Source: Hysterangium stoloniferum
Lineage: Eukaryota; Basidiomycota; Agaricomycetes; Hysterangiales; Hysterangiaceae
Reading direction: 5' to 3'
Length of the DNA: 64,000 nucleotides
NCBI GenBank assembly: GCA_015178975.1
Contig: WHVD01000004.1
Span: forward strand, 62,001-126,000
The notes under the pieces were generated by a model. That model worked only from the letters and a program-made list of their open reading frames with translations. It did no database searches and was not told the DNA's origin. This document shows, piece by piece, positions 44,369 to 54,699 of the stretch. The translations under genes and the position numbers were made by a program. The stretch's first letter is position 1. Each line of letters opens with the position of its first letter.

Positions 44369-45308
44369 GGCAAGGAAGAGTTTTATTCATGCTCGTCTCT
44401 GTCCATCGTAACAACCTTGCGATGCCGCTGTAAATTTCCCACGTGCACATAGTCAAACGAGCGGAAATGGTCCTTTATTAGTGTCCCTCTGCACTGCTGA
44501 GCAGTCACAACGCCATGCCTACAGTTGAAGTATATTCGTACAACTGGTATATAGGTATGCACTTTTCAGGTAGCGTCATTCACAACCCATGTTCTAATCG
44601 TGCGCAGTCCACTCTTAGGACGATGGGTGAGCGAGCCATCTTACTCAACTTGAAGCTCCCAGCCTCAGCGCGCAACGGGAAGAGTCCTCCCATAGACCAC
44701 TAGTCTTGTGTTCCCACGACGCCGTTTCCTCCCTGAAAGTGCTATCCCACACTCTGAGACACCCTTCATCGATTGCGGGTGGCATCGCCGTGATTAGAAG
44801 TTCCCAAATATATTTCAGTGCCAGGACCAGGAAAAATTGCTTACACTGTCTTTCTAAATGTAGTCACGACCCATAATCCGCTCTCCCTTGCTCAGGCAAA
44901 TGTATACTTTACCGGCTTAATTTATAGATGAGGAGAATCCGAATATCAATGCTGCACACGAACTAAGTCTGCCCCTCCGTTTATTTCAGATCAGTAGCAG
45001 GAAGAAAGCCTCGTATGTTATTGATCAAACCATCCGGACGAGCACTTGCAGTAATAATGATAAATAACAACCACTAGAAGAAATGACTATTTGGAACAAA
45101 CCCAGTCTATCAGTATTACATGTATCTCGAGGAACAGAACCCTGGAATCAGAATGATGCATACAATCAGAAACCAAGTCTAAAATCCTGAACAACACAAT
45201 GAATTCCGACACTGGCAGCCTACGTAGGGAAAATGACATCCATGCACAGAAGGGCCAAAGCCTCGTGCAGGAATTGACCCACGGCAAACCACCCGTACTA
45301 GTTATGCG

Positions 45309-46935
45309 CGACATGGGCACCGCCTGAGCATCGGTCCGCGGTCGTTTAGCCCGATCACGATCATGATCGCCGCTTTCTGCAGGTCGCTTCGAGCCAATCG
45401 TAGGAGTAGACGGCCGCGAGGCCGCTTTTCCTTCTGTCTTCGTCCTCCGCTGTGCACGTCGTACAGGCTCGATGAGGAGCACGGCCGGTCCGTCGGCAGG
45501 ATGATCATCTCTGAAGAACCAAAACGAAAAACGTCAATTAGGGAGAATGCCAACAAGACCATACAAAACTGCGAAGAACAAAGGAACAAGGAACAAGGAA
45601 CAAGAAAAGAAAAACCAAGAGAAGAGATACGCACGGTAGCAGTCCCACCGCAACAGCAAGAGTCCCCCACCCACCATCACCACCATCACCCCCGCCCTCT
45701 CCCTCTCCCTCCTCATCCACAATCGTAATAAACTTGCCCCGGCCACACCCCAAATCCTCCAACGTCCTTCCCCAATTATCATCAAAATCTGGATCCGCCA
45801 GAATCCGCTTATCCTCATACACGCTAACCTCGGCATCAGGCGGCTCGTATCGCCCCCCAAATTCATCTTCATCCTCTTCTACCTCCACATTCTCATCATT
45901 ATCACGCTCAATACCCCGCTTTAACGCAAGATTAACTACCTCCGCCAACGTCGTCCGCCCCGGATCACAGCGCACATCAAGGTACGTATCGCGACACACA
46001 CCACAAATGCGGTTGGGCGGCTCAGGGCGGGTAGGCTGGAGTGGGACGGCGGGCTTGTGTTGGAGGTGGATAGTGCGGAGGGAGGGGTTAGGTGGTGTCG
46101 ATGTCGATGTTGTAGTCGATGTTGTGGTTGGCGTTGTGGCTGACGGTGCAGATCCAGATAATGTCGATGTTGATGTAGAGGGTTGATAGGCCCGCAGGAG
46201 GTGTAACGCCTGCAACACTATAAGCCCCGCGATGATGGCATTGGTAGTAGCGATAGCAGGGATGATGTTTCCAGCCATTTCTGCCATATTGAACACAAAT
46301 AAGAGCCATGAGCGGTCAATGATCAACACCCGCCGGAAAGAAAGATCACCATATCAGAAAACGAAACACACCTTTAACCTCCCACCTCGTCTTCCCCCCA
46401 ATACCATAAACAATACTCCTCAAATTCGCTGCAGCACATACAAAGTCCAGCGTGTCGTCGTCGTCTTTATCGAATGAGATCATCTCTTCTCCGCCTTCCT
46501 CTTTTGGACGGGATAAGCGTGACGAGAGGCGGTTTGTGCTGTAGACCGAAGAGAAGCATAAGCATATGCGCACAAGACCGGTGCCAACAACAACAACAAT
46601 AAAACTAAAAGAAAGAGAAAGGGTAGAATGCGCATACAAACCTCGAAACAAACATCTCCACAGTCTCCCTCAACGTCAACGACTTCTGGTCCTTACATAA
46701 GTCCCATCGACGTCCACGTCCGTTGGCATTCGCACCCACGTTCCTGTTCACATTGCTATCAGCATTGGCAGGGACGTTCCCATCACCTGGGATCACAGAA
46801 TCCCCGTTCGGCACTGCCATAATGCTCTCAAACTCCAGCGGCACGGCGCTGCGCGCGATTTCCACATATCAGTCATGGACAGCATATTTTTGATGTCTTG
46901 CATGAATACCTGGCAACGTGCAGGAATGTAGAGCA
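45309..46935 (-). pseudogene. UBA2: UBA2 C-terminal fragment, copy B
   Basis: Same four-exon structure as copy A: D 45510 to about 45310, C 46280-45635, B 46538-46372, A about 46930-46642, with intact splice sites. Exon C retains MAGNIIPAIATTNAI. The last exon is cut at AGTTATGCGCGACATGGGC, by deletion between two CGACAT strings that are both present in copy A (19371 and near 19644), so the SUMO-binding-like tail is lost. A one-base deletion near 46848 and a short deletion near 46720 shift exon A. The upstream edge stops at ATAAGGAA and joins X unit e. Clearly a pseudogene. Confidence 0.83.
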
Positions 46936-47258
46936 TAGGATAAGGAAGAGGGAAGACATCTTTGAGCAGAAAACTAATCAGGAATTGTGTCACTTTCACA
47001 TATCTGTTAGTTTAGATGAGTATACAATTGGGGATTGATAGAATTTCAACGATGCTAAGCACCCTGGTTGTTGTATATCACAAACTTCTGAAATGGAACA
47101 CATCCAATAGAATATTAAGCTTGCTGTCAAAGTAGTCACAGCTTCCAGTACAGAGAGCATTGCCGAGAGTACGAAAGTTTCCCGCTTAGAGTCTGGCATC
47201 AGTATAATAAACATCTGCTTGAACAACCTTCCGTACCCACACCCCAACACACCTACTG

Positions 47259-47768
47259 ATGTCTCCAAGTAGGAGGTCAAAGTCCAAGCCCTCATCATCG
47301 CTCACACCTCTTTCTCAGCGTGGCCAACACCCGTCTCAGCCGCCGCCGACATCGCCTATTCCACTGCCTGTGCTTGCCGTCGCTGCCACTGGTCCCACCA
47401 CAGCATCCCCAGAGCCAGCACCGCCTTCCATCTCCCCACCCCCCATTTTACTGCCCTCCCGGTCCTCAATGCTGACCCCACCTCCCCTCACTTCCCATGC
47501 CCCCATCTCTGCCCCTACTCCCGAGGGTGACACCTGCCTCATACCCAGCTCGTTTGTGCATTTGCAGATGCAAGACCCACCCCGAGCACTATTCACGCAT
47601 GAGCCCCTCCATGTCCGGGGACCCAAATTGCGCCCTATCCGGACCCACACCCTGCGACACCCCAGGTTGCCCAGCATCCACAGCCTCTTCCCTCACATCG
47701 ACTTCCAACACCAACAGGGACTGTTCAACCCACAGTCCCACACCATAAAATTGTACATCCTGTTATAA
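47259..47768 (+). pseudogene. X ORF, unit e (C-terminus altered)
   Basis: MSPSRRSKSKPSS start, open to LPSIHSLFPHIDFQHQQG, then a small deletion near 47750 replaces the conserved end NVWQDDYS with an unrelated tail and a stop at 47768. Confidence 0.45.
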
Positions 47769-48730
47769 ATTTTGCCAATGCAAATGTATGGCAGGATGAT
47801 TATTCATGAAGCGGGAGAGTAGGTGAGATGGAGTCCTCCATATCATGCATTCTCGATGTTGACCATTTTGCAGAAAGGACTCTCCATTCGCTTTGTTCAA
47901 CTAAAGTTTCCATTTTATTCTGCATAAAATGTAGATTTCCTGTGTAAATATATGTACATTTGCTTGCAATTTTAATCACTGGTTGAAAACATCTCGTTGT
48001 GCTGACCACTCGCATATTCAAGAATCATCACCCTTGCGACGAGGGCGCAAACCTTGATTTCATCGTGACTTCACTTCTCATCCCTTGTTTGGTTACCTTC
48101 ACTCAATTTATAACTGTTGCTAACTTGAACCTTGATGGTGGATGTTTGTCATGACATATTTCGATCGATCCCAAAATTTGTCAAGAAATTTGCCCAGCTA
48201 GGAAAGATTTTAATTTATCATGTCCTTGCACTAGTGCAATTCATGACGATTCCCTTCATCAGATCCATACATCTGGCCACAAATTAACCCCATATTGTGA
48301 TGTTTGCGTGTGCTTTGGTGACAGCAACAAATGAGACTGGGCCAATTTTCTCTTCCTTTCCAAGTTTTCATACTACAGGGTGTCCTATATATACATCATC
48401 CAGCATCTCAGCACAGCATGGCTTGGGAGAAAACCGTCCAAACACTATCTTCATCTGAACCACGTGGAGCTAGTTATCTGTTACATGCCATGTCGGGAAC
48501 TTATTCTGGAACTATCGGAAAGTCACCGGGAAGTCGGGAACTATCGGATAGGGTCAGGACATCGGCTTCAGCTTATGTGCTGCACCTCTACGCAAACGCT
48601 CAAAGTCCTTAATTTCACAAGTAAGGCTTATGATGGAAGATATGGATATTCAGAGTTCTGAAGAGTTCCGAATATCGAGCGTACAGAAAGACGGGAGGAG
48701 GAATAAGAAACTAAGTCGATATCGGACCTA

Positions 48731-50338
48731 CAGTGACTTACAAAATGTATCCAATGTTTTGTAGTTTCAGCTTATATATGCTATATCCCAGTAGATAAAA
48801 TAGTAGAAATCACCAGAATATTTGTGAACATGACCTATCATGTATATATGTATATGGTAGAACTATATTATGTAATATCCATATATGGAAACACTATGAA
48901 TATTTCAATGGAGAGCATTCATTGGATACGTTTTGTAACTGACACATTTAGGCAGGAAATTACTAGTATTTAGTACTTAGTGTAGCCACCCTTTGCCTTT
49001 AATACATCTGAAGCCCTCCTAGGCATACTTTAAATCAAATCCTGACACACCTTTTCATCAATATTGTACCATTCATCCACCACCCTCTACCACAACTCTT
49101 CCATCCCCTGGGGTGCATTCTCATACCCTGCCAACCTCCTCTTCAGGTGATTCCATAGGTGTTCAATGGGATTCAAGTCAGGAGACTGTGCTGGCCATGA
49201 GAGAACCCTTAAACCATTTTCTTGGAACTAATTCTGGGCCTTCTTGCAGGTATGCTTGGGGTCATTGTCTTGCTGGAAGATGATACCATTGGCAGATTTA
49301 CCATAGTCCTTAAGACTGGCTTGCAGGTCATCCTCCAGAACCTGGATGTAGAGATCCCCATCAATCCTTCCATAAATCTTGCATGCATACCCAACCCCCT
49401 CCCACAGCATGCACCCCCAAACCATCAAAGATCCACCACCAAACTTCAGGGTTCCCTCAACCAGCCTGTCACTCAAGCCCTCCCCTGCCTTTTTCCACAC
49501 CCACTTCCTGCCATCTGACCCCAGCCTATTAATTTTGGTCTCATCAGACCACACCACCTTCTTCCAATCCTCCACAGTCTAATCCTGATGTGCCAAAGCA
49601 AAATCCATTCTCTCCTTCCTATGCCTCTTAGAAAGAAGAGGCCTTTTCTTCTTTACCACAGGCTTCATCCCAGCTGCCTTGAGTCCACGACACACTGTTT
49701 GAGGATTGAGTGACTGGTTGGTGATAGTGCAAAGTGCCTTTGTTGCATGTACAGCTGTATCAGCCTTTCCAGAGCTGATAAGGTGTTGTGAAAAATGGAT
49801 GTTGGCTGTGGAGAGTTTGGAAGAGTGACCACCAGAGGACTTAGAAAGGTGGGAACAGTGTTTAGAACAAAGTCTAGAGATAGTAGCATAGCTATAGCCA
49901 GTAGAAACTGAAATATGTCTGGCAGAATGGCCAGCATTGAGTAGAAAAAGGATCTCATACTGGGCAGCAGTGGAAAGGGGATGCATAGTTAGAATTGAGG
50001 GAATCTTAGCTGAGAAAGCCCTTCTACTTATACTGTAGTATAGAATGATCACATGTCATGTTGAAAAACATAAACAACTGCAAACAATCAACATAGGCAC
50101 ATGGTTTTCATGCTAGAACCTGTCAGTTACAAAACATATCCAATGAACCCTCTCCATTAAAATATTCATAGTGTTTCCATATATGGATATTACATAGTAT
50201 AGTTCTACCATATACATATATACATGATAGGTCATGTTCACAAATATGTTGGTGATTTCTACTATTTTATCTACTGGGGTGTGGCATACATATATAAGCT
50301 GAAACTACAAAACATTGGATACGTTTTGTAAGTCACTG
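48731..50338 (-). mobile_element. Tc1-like transposon (1608 bp)
   Basis: Flanked by TA (48729-48730, 50339-50340); the empty site is in the LTR at 22338-22881. Termini CAGTGACTTACAAAA are inverted, and similarity extends inward about 220 bp. Each end contains a second, oppositely oriented copy of the terminal motif (about 48928-48952 and 50126-50150, with GTTACAAAACRTATCCAATG). One transposase gene is on the minus strand. Confidence 0.95.
48970..49986 (-). pseudogene. Tc1 transposase with nonsense mutations only
   Basis: ATG at 49986 (MHPLSTAAQYEILFLLNAG) to TAA at 48972-48970: 338 codons, the normal Tc1 size, with no frameshift. N-terminal helix-turn-helix (HSARHISVSTGYSYATISRL). Catalytic DDE: Asp in VVWSDETKI, Asp in FQQDNDPKHT, Glu in SPDLNPIEHLW, with 34 residues between the last two, the DD34E spacing of Tc1. 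In-frame stops lie at 49579-49581 (TAG), 49228-49230 (TAG), near 49083 (TAG) and near 49035 (TGA). The gene decayed by point mutation and must have been moved by an intact relative or have died recently. Confidence 0.93.
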
Positions 50339-50866
50339 TAAGGTAAAGTACAAATTTGCGGAAACTAATATAAGTCTACTCGTTATTGTACTACAAACTA
50401 AGACCATAATAAGATGGAAATGGAAGTGTTCTTAAAACGGAAATACAATAAGACATATTAGGGAGACAATATTCTGAAATGGGAACATAACAAACAAACG
50501 AGTGAATACTTGTCAATGGACAAATTACCAAATGCAGAACAAGGGAAGAATGCGGAAGATATGGTAACTATGATGTTCCATAGTCAGAGGTCGGAAGTCG
50601 GATATTGAAACATCCGGGAACGGGTCGTAACAGTGTTATCCCATATAGCCAAACAACCAAAGATTCATCCCTCCCTGGCCACAAAGAAACCTTTAAATTG
50701 CCCTGTGAGTGTTCGCCACCCGTTTCCTCATGTTCCTATGTTGCTGATTTTATCAACACTTACACTTGATGTCAGCTGTTTGTCTGTGTGTGGTGGCCAA
50801 AACAGCGATGCTCTTGAAGCTCAATCAATGGCACAATTTCTCAACGACAATGAAACCCCTTGACAC

Positions 50867-51156
50867 TAAAGACGTTTAAGTATCTCAGCGGTTAAATGTT
50901 TGCTATATTATACAATACCTAAAGATGTTTAAGTACTAAATACATAGATAAGTTTTGTTTCATGATGAGGCAATACACATATCACTTACTCTCAGTGGTT
51001 AAACGTTTGCTGAGAGATTCCCTAGCTATACTATGCATATATAATAGTACATTCGAGAGGAGATTGAACAATACGACGCATTGCATCTTTTCAAGACATT
51101 TTGTCTCACCTTTTTTATACGTGCACTTACTTCTGCAATACTCATTATACCTAATA
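50867..51156 (-). repeat. 3' LTR of copia B (290 bp)
   Basis: TAAAGACGTTTAAG to TACCTAATA; nearly identical to 8999-9288 and the same length. Confidence 0.9.
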
Positions 51157-51343
51157 CTCCTCCTCGAGTTTTGAAGAAGTAAGTCCTAAACATCCTGTGT
51201 GATGGTAGTGAATGGGTGAGGAGAGTGGTTTCATTTAATATATCCGCAATCATTTGTTTAGTCAATCAATATATGGGTTGGATAGTACCATTTTCGATCA
51301 AATGACGAATAAAGTGATATTTCACATCAATGTGTTTCAATCT

Positions 51344-52254
51344 TCAAACAGCACATTGATTTTCAGCGAAGGCAATTGTCCCTTGATTATCTTCAAAAAT
51401 TGCTGCCGGTTCTTCATATATTATATTAAGTTCTTCCAAGAAATGACACGTCCACATAATTTCATGAGCCGCTTCCGAAAGTGCAATATATTCCGCTTCT
51501 GTGGATGAAAGGGCGACTGTTGATTGCTTCCTCGAAGACCAAGATACCACTCCTGAACCTAAAGAAATTGCATATCCACCTGTTGAACATCTATCCTCTT
51601 GATCTCCTGTAAAATCGGCATCTGAATATCCATGCAAACAAAGAGCTTGTCCTCCCAATCGAAGCTCGAAATCAGGAGTTGTGTATAAATATTGCAGGAT
51701 GTGCTTAGCTAAGTCCCAATGCATTCTCATGGGATTTGATGAATATTGAGATATTTTGTTAACAGAATATGTGATCTCGGGACGTGATACTGTAGCTGCA
51801 AACATCAAACTTTCGATAAGTTTGCGATAGGGCAATTTTTCGACTTCACTTCGTTCTTCTTCAGTATCTGGACGAATAATAGAGGCGAAATTGATTCCAA
51901 GTGATATGGGAGTTCAAATTGGCTTGGAATTTTGTATGTTGAACTTCTTCGCTATATTTTTGATATATCCCTTCTGTGATATGAATACTGATTTTGATTC
52001 AGCATCTCGATGGATACTCGTTCCCAATATCCAATGGGCCTCACCTTCGCTCGAAATTCCAAATTGTTCGCGGAATGCCTTTTCGAGATCTAGGAGCCAT
52101 TTTTCATCACCTACGGCAGTTGTGTCATCCACCCAAAATGCAACTACAGCCCAACTTCCATCATCCCATATTTTGAAGAATGTAGCACTGTCAAAATCGG
52201 AACAGAACCAGGTGAGTTCTTTAACCATAAAATAATATAGTGTTTTTCTCCACT
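51344..52254 (-). pseudogene. copia RT and RNase H (copy B)
   Basis: RT part at 52254-51914 has FWVDDTTAVGDEKW and GEAHWILGTSIHRD. A frameshift near 51900 follows, then 51835-51344 with YRKLIESLMFAATVSRPEITYSVNK (RT end) and RNase H GYSDADFTGD, STGGYAISLGSG, SSTEAEYIALSEA. RNase H is open over 163 codons and better kept than in copy A. Confidence 0.9.
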
Positions 52255-52865
52255 TGTGAAGAGTGGTGGAAGTTCTAACCATTCTATATACGAAGAATAT
52301 TGACCGTTTAGGTACAACACCGAGATGTATTGACTGTCTAAGTCTAATACAGGCCGAACGCGTATTGACTACTTAGTTCAATACGGCGGAATGAAGTAGC
52401 TATCTACAGTAGAATAGAGAGCTAGAACGAATAAAGAGAATCGACTGTTAAGTATGATTCTAGATGACTACTCGAGTGTAAAATAGAGTAACGAGAGAGC
52501 CAAGTGATAGAGTAGCGCGGATTGAGATAAAGATGGAGTTTTGACTGGTACAGTTTTTGATTGCGTAGATAGTTAAAGCCCATCTGTGATGGTCGAGATG
52601 ATACCCCAATCAACTTGCAGGACACAATTGGTGTCTTGGGTAAGTCGTGGTTGCGGGGTAAAAAGTGTCTGAGTTTTAACTATGGGCGCTAGAATACATA
52701 AGTCTGGCATGTATGTGCCCACAAGAGTCGATGTACCACATACATAGGTCGTCAAACTAATTATAAGTGTATAATAAAATAGAGAGAAAGTAGAAATAAT
52801 AAAGGAAATATAGCATGAGCTCATCTGACTATATTTCCTGAGTATATTTTGCCATACCTCTTACA
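52255..52865 (-). repeat. 3' LTR of the minus-strand gypsy (611 bp)
   Basis: Plus-strand ends TGTGAAGAGTGG and CATACCTCTTACA. The minus-strand neighbour CCTGGGGGGCAT serves as the polypurine tract. It is related to the solo LTR 32803-33446 (both share GGGTAAAAAGTGTCT). The matching target copy CCACT should lie beyond the window. Confidence 0.78.
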
Positions 52866-52890
52866 ATGCCCCCCAGGTCGAAGTGCTATG

Positions 52891-54267
52891 TCAAAGAAGG
52901 TGTCGAAGGACACTTGGAACTCCTCCCCATGTGTCCTGCGATGAACCTCCAAGGTGTAGGATAGCATTTCCCCAGGCAAGGCGCTTGGCCTTAAAGGAAA
53001 GAGCAATGTCCTCCCACTTCGAAACATCATTGGCGGATGTCAACCTGTCCAGCTTCTGGATCGACGAGACCCAACGACTGTAGGCCTTCTGGTGCATTTG
53101 AATGATGGTGCGAATGCAATCAGTGGAAACGTCCGTAATGCAGGCAATGAGAGGAGGCTGAGGGTGTAATGATGGTGGGGTAGGAGTGAGAAGTGGTGTG
53201 GAGCACACGTCTCCGCCAGGGGGAACTCCTCCTGAGGTGTCAGAATCCGACAACAGTTGCTCCAACAGGTCGACGAGGTCCACAGCTGAGTGGATTGGTG
53301 TATGCTCAAGAAGAACACAAGAGGAGTTGACAAGCAGGGACCAAAACATGGAGAGCTCCACCCATTCGATATCCTCCACTAAACGCAGCTGTTCCTTAGG
53401 GTCATTGACACATAAGTAAAATGTACTCATGTGGTCCAACAATGTGAGAGACCCGCTATACCCTTGAATATGCCCTTTAAGAAGAGGGTGCTGCAGGGTT
53501 GGTCCTAGTCGCGTTAGTGTGCATCCCACAGTGAAGATGTCGGAGGGGTAATTAATGGACACATGCATCCAACTTGACTGGAAAAGACAAGAGGAGCCAG
53601 CTGTATCCCGAGAGTGAGAGGGAGAGGGCGGCTGCGGCGGGGGGCTGTGAATGGGGTCGGCCAGGGGAGGGTCAATGACCAGGGGCTCGTTGGCCTGAAC
53701 ATCAGCTTTCTGCTTCCCTTTTGCCTTTTCGCTTAAGGGGGGAAGCTCCTCGAAGACATCCATTGCTGGGGGTGGTTCCTTGGAGACCTCCGTGACTGAA
53801 GGAGGCACCTCGAGGACTTCCTCCATAGGTGTCGTGAGGATTTCTGGGGTAGGGTGATCAACATCCATTAATGTAACATTAGGTTGTTGAATGGGGCTCC
53901 CCAGGGAAACACAAGGGGAGTAGGGAGAGGCAGGCGGTGGACTCCACGCTGATGAGGAAACAAGGGAAGTGTCCGACACCACAGGGAGCAATGGCGTCAG
54001 GGTAGAGCAGGTGGCGACAAGGGGGTCAGGTGATGTGCAGAGGGGTGGGGTTGGCCGCGATGCTGGAGAAGGCTTGGATGCGGGTGAGGGTGGTGGTATG
54101 AGGGAATGTCCCATGGAGGGGAGGGGTAAGGGTATAGGGGGAAGAAAAGGCAGGTCAGTGGATGGTTCAAGGCTTCCCAGCAACTCTGAAAAGGGTGTAA
54201 AGTGCTGTAGTGGGGGTATGGAAGAGACATGCGAAGGTGGGGAGAGGTGAGTGGAGCTGGATGGCAT
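52891..54267 (-). CDS. accessory ORF 3 of the minus-strand gypsy (458 aa), unknown
   Basis: Intact frame starting MPSSSTHLSPPSHVSS and ending 26 bases before the 3' LTR. Residues 1-210 are Pro/Ser-rich and probably disordered, with an acidic patch and KAKGKQKAD near 185. Residues 225-458 look folded: SSWMHVSINYPSDIFTVG, DPKEQLRLVEDIEWVEL, AVDLVDLLEQLLSDSD, then a helical end with QMHQKAYSRWVSSIQKLDRL and ISLSFKAKRL-type basic sequence. There is no signal peptide, no clear membrane segment and no zinc motif, so it is not an obvious envelope protein. The position after integrase is that of accessory genes in some gypsy elements. Not recognised. Confidence 0.6.
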   Translation of the reverse strand: MPSSSTHLSPPSHVSSIPPLQHFTPFSELLGSLEPSTDLPFLPPIPLPLPSMGHSLIPPPSPASKPSPASRPTPPLCTSPDPLVATCSTLTPLLPVVSDTSLVSSSAWSPPPASPYSPCVSLGSPIQQPNVTLMDVDHPTPEILTTPMEEVLEVPPSVTEVSKEPPPAMDVFEELPPLSEKAKGKQKADVQANEPLVIDPPLADPIHSPPPQPPSPSHSRDTAGSSCLFQSSWMHVSINYPSDIFTVGCTLTRLGPTLQHPLLKGHIQGYSGSLTLLDHMSTFYLCVNDPKEQLRLVEDIEWVELSMFWSLLVNSSCVLLEHTPIHSAVDLVDLLEQLLSDSDTSGGVPPGGDVCSTPLLTPTPPSLHPQPPLIACITDVSTDCIRTIIQMHQKAYSRWVSSIQKLDRLTSANDVSKWEDIALSFKAKRLAWGNAILHLGGSSQDTWGGVPSVLRHLL

Positions 54268-54311
54268 TGCAGAGTCGGCTGGACGATACCCCCTCCAAAC
54301 TCTGTCGGAAG

Positions 54312-54590
54312 TCAGGAGTTTTCGTCATTGGTTAGGGTCACTCGTGAAGAAGTGGATGTTGTCAGGAAGTAGAAAACCTTCATGGCAGTCCGCACCGAGG
54401 TACTTGCTGTCGTAAGTGGGGTAGCACGATCGGCCGTCTTCCGAGTCGGATGGAAAATCACTGGGCCCCATCCTGTAGGTCCGTTCCTGAGGTCCACGTT
54501 GTGAAGGGGGTCTGGGAGGTAGTGCAATTCTGTCCCCACATCGCAATACAATGCTTTGTAGTTTGATCCTTCACACTTTGTCCCAATCAT
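54312..54590 (-). CDS. accessory ORF 2 of the minus-strand gypsy (92 aa), unknown
   Basis: Frame MIGTKCEGSNYKALYC with DVGTELHYLPDPLHNVD and GPTGWGPVIFHP. The composition looks like real protein, and it may be joined by a frameshift or intron to ORF 3, which starts 45 bases downstream. The true start is not clear. No family recognised. Confidence 0.35.
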   Translation of the reverse strand: MIGTKCEGSNYKALYCDVGTELHYLPDPLHNVDLRNGPTGWGPVIFHPTRKTADRATPLTTASTSVRTAMKVFYFLTTSTSSRVTLTNDENS

Positions 54591-54699
54591 AGAAGGTGAC
54601 CCCGTCTTTTCCTTTCCTGCTTTTCTGTCCTACACTCCGAACGCATGGCATGCCCCTGTTGCTGCAATCCATCTCAGCAAAATCCGTCCATTTATGACC

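Larger units (their letters stand above)
42632..45308 (+). repeat. X duplicon unit d
   Basis: Starts TATACAATTGGGG after unit c and joins UBA2-B at TTATGCGCGACAT. It holds the X ORF (42857-43360), a palindromic duplication (43353-43606), the TATATATA promoter near 44041 and a 21-base C run at 44348-44368. Confidence 0.72.
48479..50632 (-). repeat. solo LTR of the 544 bp family, interrupted by a Tc1-like element
   Basis: TGTTACATGCC start and GGGTCGTAACA end on the plus strand, in X sequence. Flanking TTATC recurs on the right after three extra bases (GTG), so the duplication is nearly intact. Without the transposon (48731-50338) it matches 22338-22881. Confidence 0.88.
46936..50866 (+). repeat. 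X duplicon unit e
   Basis: Starts GAGGGAAGACATC directly after the UBA2-B break. It contains the X ORF, the TATATATA promoter near 48386 and the 544 bp-family LTR with a nested Tc1 element, and is cut at GACAC (50862-50866) by copia B, exactly as unit a is. Confidence 0.72.
50867..52254 (-). mobile_element. Ty1/copia element B, truncated
   Basis: 3' LTR 50867-51156 after GACAC (50862-50866), then RNase H and RT on the minus strand, cut at 52254 by the LTR of the minus-strand gypsy. It sits at the same site in X as copia A. Confidence 0.9.

Noticed and set aside
52891-54267. Accessory ORF 3 as an envelope protein
   Set aside because: No signal peptide, no membrane segment and no glycoprotein-like cysteine pattern.
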